From: JAVKBW01 sp040222995
Lineage (GTDB): Bacteria > Pseudomonadota > Alphaproteobacteria > UBA8366 > Aestuariispiraceae
Assembly: GCA_040222995.1 (NCBI GenBank)
Contig: JAVKBW010000019.1
Location: 62,001 to 126,000 of the forward strand
Length of the DNA stretch: 64,000 nucleotides
Direction of reading: 5' to 3'
Position numbers and translations under genes: made by a program
Notes under the pieces: generated by a model
Database searches by the model: none
The model's input: only the letters and a program-made list of their open reading frames with translations
What the model was told of the DNA's origin: nothing
Shown here: positions 43,355 through 51,294 of the stretch, one piece after another
Numbering within the stretch: the stretch's first letter is position 1
Layout: each line of letters begins with the position of its first letter

Positions 43355-44137
43355 ATGTCAGACACGATCAAGACCGTCCGTAACGGCCGCGTTCTGGAAG
43401 TAACGATCGATCGCCCGAAGGCGAACGCGATCAACGCGGAAACCAGCCGGGAAATGGGCCGGATTTTCAAATCCTTCCGTGATGACCCCGAATTGCGCGT
43501 GGCGATACTGACGGCAGCCGGCGAGAAGTTTTTCTGCCCGGGCTGGGATCTGAAGGAGGCGGCTGACGGTGCACCGCCGGATGATGATTATGGTTATGGC
43601 GGGTTCGGTGGATTGCAGGAAATGCCGAACATGAACAAGCCGGTCATCTGTGCGGTAAACGGCCTCGCCTTTGGCGGCGGCTTCGAAATCATGATCTCCT
43701 GTGACATGATCGTTGCGGCGGAACATGCAACTTTCGCCCTTCCTGAAATCAAGGTTGGCGTGCTGGCCGATGCGGCGACGATCAAACTGCGCCGGCGCGT
43801 TCCGTATCACATCGCCATGCAGTGGCTGCTGCTGGGCGACACGGTTACGGCTCATGAAGCAGCGCGCTGGGGCCTGATCAATGAAGTCGTCCCGGCAGAC
43901 AAGGTGATGGAGACGGCCCGGGAATGGGCGCAGCGTCTGGCCGATGGCCCGCCGCTGGTCTTCGCCGCGATCAAGCAGGTGATGCGAGAGACCGAGAACA
44001 TCAAGGAAATGGAAGCGCTGCGCCAGTTGAACAGCAAAACCTACTCGACAGTCAAAGCGAACTATGAAAGTGAAGACCTGCTCGAAGGAACCCGCGCCTT
44101 TGCGGAAAAGCGCAAGCCGGTCTGGAAGGGTCGCTAA
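43355..44137 (+). CDS. Enoyl-CoA hydratase/isomerase (probable carnitinyl-CoA dehydratase)
   Basis: This 260-residue crotonase-fold protein has the oxyanion-hole motifs KPVICAVNGLAFGGGFEIMISCDMIVAAEHATFALPEIKVGV, typical of the carnitinyl-CoA dehydratase (CaiD) branch, and a C-terminal AFAEKRKPVWKGR as in active hydratases. In the operon it would hydrate crotonobetainyl-CoA to carnitinyl-CoA, joining the acyl-CoA dehydrogenase product to the carnitine pathway. I chose the ATG at 43355, preceded by AGGAAAGGGAG; the frame also opens at 43325, overlapping the ligase gene. It is the last gene of the tight operon. Confidence 0.88.
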   Translation: MSDTIKTVRNGRVLEVTIDRPKANAINAETSREMGRIFKSFRDDPELRVAILTAAGEKFFCPGWDLKEAADGAPPDDDYGYGGFGGLQEMPNMNKPVICAVNGLAFGGGFEIMISCDMIVAAEHATFALPEIKVGVLADAATIKLRRRVPYHIAMQWLLLGDTVTAHEAARWGLINEVVPADKVMETAREWAQRLADGPPLVFAAIKQVMRETENIKEMEALRQLNSKTYSTVKANYESEDLLEGTRAFAEKRKPVWKGR

Positions 44138-44254
44138 CGCGTTCAGACGCTTGCAAGGGTTTCTGGCGGGAATAGCGGAAGTCGCAACCTACATGCCGGC
44201 GAGCCGATTTTTGCGTAACATCGTTCCGGCTGTGCTGGAATAGGAATCCGTCCC

Positions 44255-45928
44255 TTGGTTAAGAAGTGTTACGACTACATCGTCGTTGGGTCGGGCTCGT
44301 CTGGCGCTATCATCGCGTCCCGCCTTTCAGAAGACCCGGATGTAACGGTCCTGCTTCTGGAAGCCGGGCGCAATGACCGTCACTGGACGGTGCAGATGCC
44401 TGGCGGTCTTCGTGCTCACTACAAGAAGGGCAGCGGATTCAACTGGAACTTCGAAACGGTTCCACAAAAGAATCTCGACAACCGGAAGCTCTACCAGCCG
44501 CGCGGCAAAACGCTGGGCGGATCATCCTCCATCAACGGCATGATCTTCCTGAGGGGGCATCCGCAGGATTATGACCGCTGGGCACAGGAAGGGGCGTCAG
44601 GCTGGTCGTATGGCGATGTCCTGCCGTATTTCAAACGCTTCGAACATCATGCCGACGGCCCGAACGAGTATCGCGGCGGCGAGGGGCCGATCGGCGTCCG
44701 CAAGCAGATGAATCTCGATCCGCTGTCGGAAGCATTCCTTGAAGCAGGCAGACAGGCCGGATATCCGGCGACGGACGATGTGAACGGCAAGCAGCAGGAA
44801 GGGTTCTGCCGGTTCGACATGAATGTAGAGAACGGCGTCCGGTCGAGTTCTTCCCTTGGTTTTTTATGGCCCGCCCGCAACCGCAGGAACCTGACAATCC
44901 TGACTCACGCCCATGGCGAGAAGCTGATTATCGAGAACAACCGAGCAACCGGTTTCCGCTTCAACCGGAAAGGCAAGAGCATTGCCGTGCGTGCCGAACG
45001 CGAAGTCATCCTGTCCGCCGGTGTTTTCGGCTCGCCCCAGTTGCTGATGCTGTCCGGCATCGGCCCGGCCGATCATCTGCGGCAACACGGAATCGATGTG
45101 GTTCTGGATCTGCCGGGGGTCGGTGAAAACCTGCAGGATCACCTTGAGGTGCAATTTCAGCATCGCTGCAGCAAGGATGTCTCGCTGAACCGGTATTTAC
45201 GGCCCGACCGCATGGTGAGAGTCGGGGTGCAATGGTTTCTATTCAAATCGGGCGTCACGGCGCGAAATCAGGGAAATGCCGGTGCGTTTCTGCGCAGTAA
45301 CCCGTCGGTCGCTCATCCGAACATTCAGTTTCATTTCTTTCCGCTTTTCTTCGCTGGCGAGTGGATTATGCGGCATGACGTTCAAGGCTACCGGCTGGAT
45401 ACCGGCACAATGCGGCCGACCAGCAAGGGAACCGTCCGGCTGGCAAGCGCCGATCCGTTCGCTTCGACACTGATCGATCCGAACTATCTCGATACGCCGG
45501 AAGACCGGGCGGAAATGCTGGAAGCCTTTCAGATCGCGCGGGACACGCTGGCCCAACCGGCCTGGGCGCCGTTCGATGCGGGTGAAACTGACCCCGGTCC
45601 CGATTGCCGGACCCGCGCGCAAATCGAGGCATTCATTCGCCGTACGGCGACCAGCGCCTATCATCCTTGCGGCACCTGCAAAATGGGGTCGGACAACGAT
45701 CGTCTGGCGGTAACGGACCCCGGCGGCCGTGTTCGAGGCATCGAAGGCCTGAGGATCGGCGACGCCTCGTTGATGCCGTCGATGGCCAGCAGCAACCTCA
45801 ACGCCATCTGCATGATGATCGGTGAGAAGATCGCCGATGCCGCTGCCGGAAAACCGCCCCTGCCGCACAGCGAAACCATATACCAAAACGCAGAATCACC
45901 CGGACCGGCCCCGGTCGTTCCCCTCTGA
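44255..45928 (+). CDS. GMC-family FAD oxidoreductase, choline dehydrogenase-like
   Basis: This 557-residue protein has the GMC fold: YIVVGSGSSGAIIASRL and LLLEAGRNDRH (ADP-binding), PRGKTLGGSSSINGMIFLRGHPQDYDRWA (GMC signature 1), GVFGSPQLLMLSGIGPADHL (signature 2) and the catalytic His region TSAYHPCGTCKMG. It resembles choline dehydrogenase (BetA), which makes betaine aldehyde. Downstream of a carnitine operon that yields glycine betaine, a role with trimethylammonium compounds is plausible, but other alcohols are possible and no betB is present. The start is TTG with AGGA upstream. It is 117 bases after the hydratase gene, so cotranscription is uncertain. Confidence 0.85.
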   Translation: MVKKCYDYIVVGSGSSGAIIASRLSEDPDVTVLLLEAGRNDRHWTVQMPGGLRAHYKKGSGFNWNFETVPQKNLDNRKLYQPRGKTLGGSSSINGMIFLRGHPQDYDRWAQEGASGWSYGDVLPYFKRFEHHADGPNEYRGGEGPIGVRKQMNLDPLSEAFLEAGRQAGYPATDDVNGKQQEGFCRFDMNVENGVRSSSSLGFLWPARNRRNLTILTHAHGEKLIIENNRATGFRFNRKGKSIAVRAEREVILSAGVFGSPQLLMLSGIGPADHLRQHGIDVVLDLPGVGENLQDHLEVQFQHRCSKDVSLNRYLRPDRMVRVGVQWFLFKSGVTARNQGNAGAFLRSNPSVAHPNIQFHFFPLFFAGEWIMRHDVQGYRLDTGTMRPTSKGTVRLASADPFASTLIDPNYLDTPEDRAEMLEAFQIARDTLAQPAWAPFDAGETDPGPDCRTRAQIEAFIRRTATSAYHPCGTCKMGSDNDRLAVTDPGGRVRGIEGLRIGDASLMPSMASSNLNAICMMIGEKIADAAAGKPPLPHSETIYQNAESPGPAPVVPL

Positions 45929-45972
45929 AAGCCAGTCTGACTGCGACTTTCGATCATACGTCGCAATTGTGA

Positions 45973-45990
45973 TTTTCGCAGTCGCGAAAA
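45973..45990. terminator. Hairpin after the GMC gene
   Basis: TTTTCGC-AGTC-GCGAAAA is a perfect seven-base-pair hairpin 45 bases after the GMC stop codon. A T-run inside the stem rather than after it makes termination activity uncertain. Confidence 0.35.
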
Positions 45991-46064
45991 ACCATTTAGT
46001 ATTGCCGCAAAAGCGATAGGACACGCGTCCGATTTGCACTGCATAATGAACTGGGGGCACCGAT

Positions 46065-46808
46065 ATGATCATTTATCCGCTTATTGAATTGCAGGACGGC
46101 AAGTGCGTTAACCTGCGGCGAGGTGACCTTGCTGACCGGGTGGTCTTCGAAACGCCACCTGTGGAAGCCGCGAAAAAATTCGCAGAGGCTGGGGCGGAAT
46201 GGTTGTATCTGGTCGATCTCGACGGCGTCGCGCAGGGTGGCCGCCACAACGGCGACGCCATTACGGACATCATGAAAGCGGTCGACATTCCCTGCATGGT
46301 TGGCGGTGGAATTCGCAGCGTCAATTCGGCGCAGTGGTGGGTTGATGCCGGGGCGCAGTCCATCGTGCTTGGCACGGCGGCGGTAAAGGACCGCACGCTT
46401 GTTCGTGAACTATGCGCCATGTACCCGGGTAAAGTCTGTGTTTCCATCGATGGCCGGGGCGGCAAGGTCGTTATCGAAGGGTGGCGGGAGGAAACCATGT
46501 TTTCGCCACTGGAACTGGCGACGACTTTCGAAGAATCCGGCGTGTCGACGATTATCTTTACCGATGTCGATATGAGCAACGGCACACCGGAAGCCGGTTT
46601 TGCCGAAACAACGCAGCTTGCAACCAATCTGGATGTTCCTGTCATCGCCAACGGGGTTATCCGCTCGCTCGACGATATATCGACGCTGAAACAGTTGCCC
46701 CGGATTTCCGGATGCATTGTCGGCAGGGCGCTGTTTCAGGGCAATGTCTCGCTTGAAGAAGCGATTGCCATCGGCAATATGCCGTTCACCCGGGCCGAGT
46801 TCATTTAA
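46065..46808 (+). CDS. HisA-like TIM-barrel protein with an altered catalytic residue
   Basis: This 247-residue protein follows HisA (phosphoribosyl-formimino AICAR-phosphate isomerase) along its whole length: DGKCVNLRRGD, VDLDGVAQGG, VGGGIRSV, VVIEGW, IANGVIRSLDDI and IVGRALFQG. The N-terminal catalytic Asp (Asp8 in HisA, IDL) is Glu8 here (IEL). The usual TDISRDGT segment reads TDVDMSNGT, while the second catalytic Asp (VSIDGRGG) is kept. It stands alone rather than with hisB-H-F, although hisI is also solitary in the window. It may be a weakly active HisA or a paralog with another sugar-phosphate substrate. Confidence 0.75.
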   Translation: MIIYPLIELQDGKCVNLRRGDLADRVVFETPPVEAAKKFAEAGAEWLYLVDLDGVAQGGRHNGDAITDIMKAVDIPCMVGGGIRSVNSAQWWVDAGAQSIVLGTAAVKDRTLVRELCAMYPGKVCVSIDGRGGKVVIEGWREETMFSPLELATTFEESGVSTIIFTDVDMSNGTPEAGFAETTQLATNLDVPVIANGVIRSLDDISTLKQLPRISGCIVGRALFQGNVSLEEAIAIGNMPFTRAEFI

Positions 46809-46932
46809 TCCGGCGCTGTCTGACGTGTGAAACTGTCCGGCTGCAGGGCATTTGCCTTGCGGCTTTCGGGCGCTTGTAAACAGGGGGGCGATCCACCGGC
46901 TACTTGGTTGACTAGCAGATTGCGCTGGGCGA

Positions 46933-46947
46933 TGTTGCATTGCAACA
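46933..46947. promoter_or_regulatory. Palindrome upstream of malate synthase G
   Basis: TGTTGCATTGCAACA is a 15-base perfect inverted repeat (TGTTGCA-T-TGCAACA) ending 41 bases before the glcB start codon. It resembles the TTTGCA / TGCAAA sites bound by RamB/PccR-type short-chain acyl-CoA regulators that control glyoxylate and propionyl-CoA genes, but this link is inference. Confidence 0.4.
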
Positions 46948-46988
46948 ATCGATGCGAACTCCGATAACCAAGAAACAATGAGGATTGC

Positions 46989-49163
46989 ATGCTTACTGCG
47001 GAACAAGCCAACGCCCGTGAAACCTATACCGACCGGGCTGAACTGAAGGTCGCCCGGGAGCTCGTTGACTTTGTCGAGAAGGACGCACTGCCCGGCACTG
47101 GTGTTCAGGCTGAAGCATTCTGGGACGGGCTGTCCCGCCTGTTAAACGAATTCGGTCCACGCAATGCGGCGCTGCTGAAAAAGCGCGACGAACTGCAGGC
47201 GAAAATCGACGAATGGCACCGCGAACGCCGCGATCAGCCGCACGATCACTTTGCCTACAAATCCTTTCTGACAGAGATCGGATATCTGAAGGATGAGGGC
47301 AGCGAATTTCAGATAGAAACCGAAAATACCGATCCGGAAATCGCGACGGTACCCGGCCCGCAGCTTGTCGTGCCGATTACCAACGCCCGTTACGCCCTGA
47401 ATGCGGCAAACGCCCGCTGGGGTAGTCTGTATGATGGCCTGTACGGTACTGACGCGATGGGCAGCAAGCCGCCTGCCGGCGGATACAATCGGGGCAGAGG
47501 CGCGCGGGTCGTAGCCTGGACGCGGGTATTTCTGGACCAGGCATTTCCGGTGGATGGCACCAGCCATGCCGATGCCCGTCGCTATCACATCAAGAATGGT
47601 GCTCTGCTGGTCGACGACATGCCGTTGATGCAGCCGGAAAAATTCGTTGGCTATCGCGGCCATCCACGCGCGCCGGAAGCGGTTGTCCTGCGGAACAACG
47701 GTTTGCATGTCGAACTTATTTTCGACCGCACACACCCGATCGGCAGCCGCGACCAGAACGGGTTGGCGGATGTGCGTCTTGAAAGCGCGATCTCGGCAAT
47801 CATGGATTGCGAGGATTCCGTTGCCTGCGTGGATGCGGAAGACAAGGTCGGTGCCTACAGGAACTGGCTCGGCCTGATGAAGGGCGATCTTTCTGAATCG
47901 TTCGAAAAGGGCGGTCAGACCGTAACCCGCGCGCTCAATCCCGACCGTGTGTTCACGGCGCCGGACGGCAACGGCGAAGTGACGCTGAAAGGCAGGGCGT
48001 TGATGCTGGTGCGGAATGTCGGCCATCTGATGCGGACGCCGGCGATTCTGTCTCAAGACGGTGAACAGGCTTTCGAAGGACTGATGGATGCGGTGCTGAC
48101 CGTTCTGATCGCCAAGCACGATCTCGACAAGGCGTCCGGTCCGCGCAATTCGGTCACCGGGTCCGTCTATGTCGTGAAACCGAAAATGCACGGACCGGAG
48201 GAAGTGGCTTTCACAAACGAGATATTCGGCCATGTGGAGAAAGTGCTCGGCCTTGCTCCCTATACCGTCAAGATCGGCATCATGGATGAAGAACGCCGCA
48301 CGAGCATCAACCTGAAGGAATGCATCCGGGCCGCCAAGCACCGTGTGGCTTTCATCAATACAGGCTTTCTCGACCGAACCGGCGATGAAATCCACACCTC
48401 GATGGAAGCCGGTCCGTTCAGCCGCAAGGAATTCATCAAGCGGAAGTCCTGGATCACCGCTTACGAAAACCAGAACGTGGATATCGGCCTGGAATGCGGG
48501 TTTTCCGGCAAGGCGCAGATCGGCAAGGGCATGTGGGCGATGCCGGACCGCATGGAAGCCATGCTGGAGACCAAGATCGAGCATCCGAAATCAGGCGCGA
48601 ACTGTGCCTGGGTGCCAAGCCCGACGGCGGCCACTTTGCACGCGCTGCATTATCATAAGGTCGATGTATTCAAGGTTCAGAAATTCCTGATGAACAAGGG
48701 ACGTCGGGCCTATGTCGATACGGTGCTGGACATTCCGACCGCGCGGTTCCTGAAATGGAGCAAGGAAAGCATCCGCAGTGAAGTATCGAACAACGCCCAG
48801 GGCATTCTCGGCTATGTCGTGCGCTGGATCGACCAGGGCGTCGGATGCTCGAAGGTGCCGGACATCAACGATGTCGGACTGATGGAAGACCGGGCGACCT
48901 GCCGTATCTCCGCCCAGCACATCGCCAACTGGCTGCGGCACGAAATCGTCTCGGAAGACGAGGTGATGGACATCATGAAAAAGATGGCCGAGGTCGTCGA
49001 CCGGCAGAACGCGCATGACCCCGCCTATGTTCCGATGGGGCCGGGTTTTCAAGGCATTGCGTTTCATGCCGCCTGCGACCTTGTCTTCAAGGGATGCGAA
49101 CAACCCTCCGGCTATACCGAGCCGCTGCTTCACGCCTACCGGCTGCAGGCGAAAGCGGGATAA
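46989..49163 (+). CDS. glcB: Malate synthase G
   Basis: At 724 residues this matches the single-domain-type malate synthase G (about 720 residues) rather than the shorter malate synthase A. Typical segments are RVVAWTRVFLDQAFPVDG, HLIMRTP-like HLMRTPAIL, KPKMHGPEEVAFT with the conserved Glu, and MWAMPDRMEAMLETKIEHPKSGANCAWVPSPTAATLHALHYH. It condenses glyoxylate with acetyl-CoA to malate in the glyoxylate cycle or glycolate use. No isocitrate lyase is adjacent. An AGGATTGC sequence precedes the ATG. Acetoacetate and acetyl-CoA from carnitine breakdown upstream could feed it. Confidence 0.96.
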   Translation: MLTAEQANARETYTDRAELKVARELVDFVEKDALPGTGVQAEAFWDGLSRLLNEFGPRNAALLKKRDELQAKIDEWHRERRDQPHDHFAYKSFLTEIGYLKDEGSEFQIETENTDPEIATVPGPQLVVPITNARYALNAANARWGSLYDGLYGTDAMGSKPPAGGYNRGRGARVVAWTRVFLDQAFPVDGTSHADARRYHIKNGALLVDDMPLMQPEKFVGYRGHPRAPEAVVLRNNGLHVELIFDRTHPIGSRDQNGLADVRLESAISAIMDCEDSVACVDAEDKVGAYRNWLGLMKGDLSESFEKGGQTVTRALNPDRVFTAPDGNGEVTLKGRALMLVRNVGHLMRTPAILSQDGEQAFEGLMDAVLTVLIAKHDLDKASGPRNSVTGSVYVVKPKMHGPEEVAFTNEIFGHVEKVLGLAPYTVKIGIMDEERRTSINLKECIRAAKHRVAFINTGFLDRTGDEIHTSMEAGPFSRKEFIKRKSWITAYENQNVDIGLECGFSGKAQIGKGMWAMPDRMEAMLETKIEHPKSGANCAWVPSPTAATLHALHYHKVDVFKVQKFLMNKGRRAYVDTVLDIPTARFLKWSKESIRSEVSNNAQGILGYVVRWIDQGVGCSKVPDINDVGLMEDRATCRISAQHIANWLRHEIVSEDEVMDIMKKMAEVVDRQNAHDPAYVPMGPGFQGIAFHAACDLVFKGCEQPSGYTEPLLHAYRLQAKAG

Positions 49164-49173
49164 TAGGGTCTGT

Positions 49174-49188
49174 CGCCGGTATCCGGCG
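49174..49188. terminator. Hairpin between convergent glcB and uracil-DNA glycosylase genes
   Basis: CGCCGG-TAT-CCGGCG is a perfect six-base-pair GC hairpin in the 27-base gap between the two convergent genes. It lacks a T-run on both sides but is placed to act on both transcripts. Confidence 0.4.
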
Positions 49189-49190
49189 TA

Positions 49191-49823
49191 TCAGAGCGCC
49201 TTTCTGATATCCGCGAAGACCCGGTCGAACATTTTTTCGGTCAGCCGGCCGGTATTGGTGTTGTAGCGGGAGCAGTGATAGGAATTCGCCAGAAGAGGCA
49301 GGGCTTCTCCCAAATCGTGCAGAGCGCCATGCGTGAATTTTGCGTCGGATTGTTTCAGCCCGAAGGTTCGTAAGACCGCGCTATGGGACAGTCCGCCCAG
49401 ACTGAGGACGACTTTCAGATTTTTCATTGCCGCAATCTCGCTGACCAGAAACGGGCGGCAGGCATTGGCTTCGGCGCCGACCGGCTTGTTCTGCGGCGGT
49501 ACGCAGCGCACGGCGTTGGTTATTCGACAGTCGGTCAGGGACAGGCCGTCATCCGCCTCGCGGCCATACCGTCCTTCGGCGAAACCATGATTTAATAGTG
49601 TCGGATACAGCAGATCGCCGGCGTAATCCCCGGTGAACGGGCGTCCCGTACGGTTGGCCCCTTTCAGTCCCGGCGCCAGACCGACGATCAGAACGCGCGC
49701 CTCTATCGGCCCGAAACTGGGGACGGGTGCGTTGAACCAGTCAGGATGCGCGGCCCGGTGTTCCTGCAGGAAAGCGACGAGGCGCGGGCAGCGCGGGCAA
49801 TCGCGGCCCGGTTGTTCCGGCAC
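49191..49823 (-). CDS. Uracil-DNA glycosylase family protein (UDGb / family 5 type)
   Basis: This 210-residue protein has N-terminal cysteines (DCPRCPRL) for an Fe-S cluster and family 5 UDG motifs: GLAPGLKGANRTGRPFTGDYAGDLL (motif 1, with Ala rather than a catalytic Asp/Asn, as in UDGb) and SYHCSRYNTNTGRLT (motif 2). UDGb enzymes remove uracil, hypoxanthine and other deaminated bases. The SYHPS consensus reads SYHCS here. It follows the NYN-domain gene by only five bases on the same strand. Confidence 0.87.
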   Translation of the reverse strand: MPEQPGRDCPRCPRLVAFLQEHRAAHPDWFNAPVPSFGPIEARVLIVGLAPGLKGANRTGRPFTGDYAGDLLYPTLLNHGFAEGRYGREADDGLSLTDCRITNAVRCVPPQNKPVGAEANACRPFLVSEIAAMKNLKVVLSLGGLSHSAVLRTFGLKQSDAKFTHGALHDLGEALPLLANSYHCSRYNTNTGRLTEKMFDRVFADIRKAL

Positions 49824-49828
49824 GGGTC

Positions 49829-50479
49829 CTATAGCCGTTCGACGATCGGTTCGTCGTAATCGTCCTCGTCATAGTCATCGTCGTAATCGTCGGCATTCTT
49901 GTCCGCGCGGCCGGATTTCTGTGAATTTCGTGCGCCGGAATCGTGGAAATTGCGGGCGACACGATTGGCGACATCCGAAAGATCGACGAAATTGTCTGCC
50001 TGGCGGCGCAATTCGTCGGCAATCATCGGCGGCGATGAATTGATGGTGCTGACAACGGAGACACGGACGCCTCGGCGCTGCACCGCTTCGACCAGACGGC
50101 GGAAATCTCCGTCGCCGGAAAACAGCACGGCATGATCGATCCGTTCCGCCATATCGAGAAGATCGATAGCGAGTTCGATATCCATGTTGCCCTTGACCTT
50201 GCGGCGGCCCTGGGCGTCGGTGAATTCCTTCGCCGGCTTCGTCACCATGGTGTAGCCGTTGTAGTCCAGCCAGTCGACCAGCGGTCGGATCGGGGAGTAT
50301 TCCTGATCCTCGAACAGGGCTGTGTAGTAAAAGGCGCGGATCAGCCGTCCTTCGCCCTGGAACAGGGTCAATAACTTCTTGTAGTCGATATCGAAACCGA
50401 GGGCGCGCGCCGCCGAGTACAAATTCGCGCCATCAACGAATAAAGCAATGCGTTCTTCTTTGTAGAATCCCAACCCCAT
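49829..50479 (-). CDS. NYN domain protein (LabA/DUF88 family)
   Basis: This 216-residue protein has an NYN (PIN-like) domain over residues 8-165 with conserved acidic residues: ALFVDGANLYSAAR, GNMDIELAIDLLDM and AVLFSGDGDFRRLVEAVQRRGVRV. These coordinate Mg2+ in RNases of the PIN superfamily. The C-terminal ~50 residues are charged and probably disordered (Asp/Tyr repeats). CAGGAG precedes the ATG. It is likely an RNase of unknown target. Its divergent position beside rpoZ is common in alphaproteobacteria. Confidence 0.88.
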   Translation of the reverse strand: MGLGFYKEERIALFVDGANLYSAARALGFDIDYKKLLTLFQGEGRLIRAFYYTALFEDQEYSPIRPLVDWLDYNGYTMVTKPAKEFTDAQGRRKVKGNMDIELAIDLLDMAERIDHAVLFSGDGDFRRLVEAVQRRGVRVSVVSTINSSPPMIADELRRQADNFVDLSDVANRVARNFHDSGARNSQKSGRADKNADDYDDDYDEDDYDEPIVERL

Positions 50480-50738
50480 AACAAAACTCCTGAAAAAATC
50501 CCCGCAACACGACGAGATTTAAAATATTATTATCTGAAAGAAACGGAGAAATACGGCTCTTTTCAATAACATTACCGTTGTATGACATACCGCCATTGTG
50601 CTGTCCCCGCAAGATGCGGCGGGGGCTTGCCGGGCCTTGCGCCGAACGGGCTGGTTCACTATATTCCGCCCTCCCGAGAGAGCGGAGTCTCGGCGATTCT
50701 CGAGATGGTCCGCCGACAAAGATGATTGGAAGGCAAAT
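50480..50738. promoter_or_regulatory. Divergent promoter region between the NYN gene and rpoZ
   Basis: This 259-base non-coding interval should hold promoters in both directions. Its left part (50515-50570) is AT-rich (TTTAAAATATTATTATC), unlike the flanking genes. No definite -35/-10 pair or operator was identified. Confidence 0.4.
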
Positions 50739-51131
50739 ATGGCCCGCGTTACCGTAGAAGATTGCGTCGAAAAAGTTCCGAACCGTTTTGATCTGGTACT
50801 GGCTGCCGCGCAGCGCAGCCGCGATATCGCGACGGGCGCCCAGATCGAACTGGACCGGGACAACGACAAGAACCCCGTCGTCGCGCTTCGGGAAATCGCC
50901 GAAGACCGGATTGCGCCGGACGAACTGATCGATTCCCTGGTTCGCAATCTGCAGAAGCATGTGGATGTCGACGAGCCGGAAGAAGAAGACATGATGGAAA
51001 AGCTGGCGACAGGGTCGCTGGAAGACAAGCCGGTCGAAGAACAACCGACGCAGAAAACGTCGCCGTTCGGTACCGATCTGCCGGAAGTGCCCGCATTCGA
51101 CGATATCGATCCGTCCCTGTTGGAGGATTAA
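50739..51131 (+). CDS. rpoZ: RNA polymerase omega subunit
   Basis: This 130-residue protein begins MARVTVEDCVEKVPNRFDLVLAAAQRSRDI, the canonical omega N-terminus, followed by the conserved NPVVALREIAE segment. The tail (residues 75-130) is acidic, as in many alphaproteobacteria. Omega assists assembly of beta-prime and helps form a ppGpp site on RNA polymerase. That fits its place directly before the (p)ppGpp synthetase gene. An AGG precedes the ATG at 50739; the frame is open further upstream. A strong terminator separates it from rsh. Confidence 0.95.
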   Translation: MARVTVEDCVEKVPNRFDLVLAAAQRSRDIATGAQIELDRDNDKNPVVALREIAEDRIAPDELIDSLVRNLQKHVDVDEPEEEDMMEKLATGSLEDKPVEEQPTQKTSPFGTDLPEVPAFDDIDPSLLED

Positions 51132-51218
51132 TGCGGGACCGTTCCCTGGCCGGCGCGGCATCCGGCGCCGCCGTCAGGGGAAACAGCCCGGTATCAACCA
51201 ACGATTTGAAAATTCGTG

Positions 51219-51250
51219 AAAAAGGGTCGCTTTCCGAAGCGGCCCTTTTT
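51219..51250 (+). terminator. Rho-independent terminator after rpoZ
   Basis: AAAAAGGGTCGCTT and AAGCGGCCCTTTTT form a 14-base-pair stem (one G-T pair) around loop TCCG. The descending arm supplies the T-run and the ascending arm the A-run, so the hairpin could also act from the other direction. It lies 45 bases before the rsh start. Confidence 0.88.
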
Positions 51251-51294
51251 GCTATCTTGAATCTGGACTCCAAACTGCGAACGGTTAAACCGCG

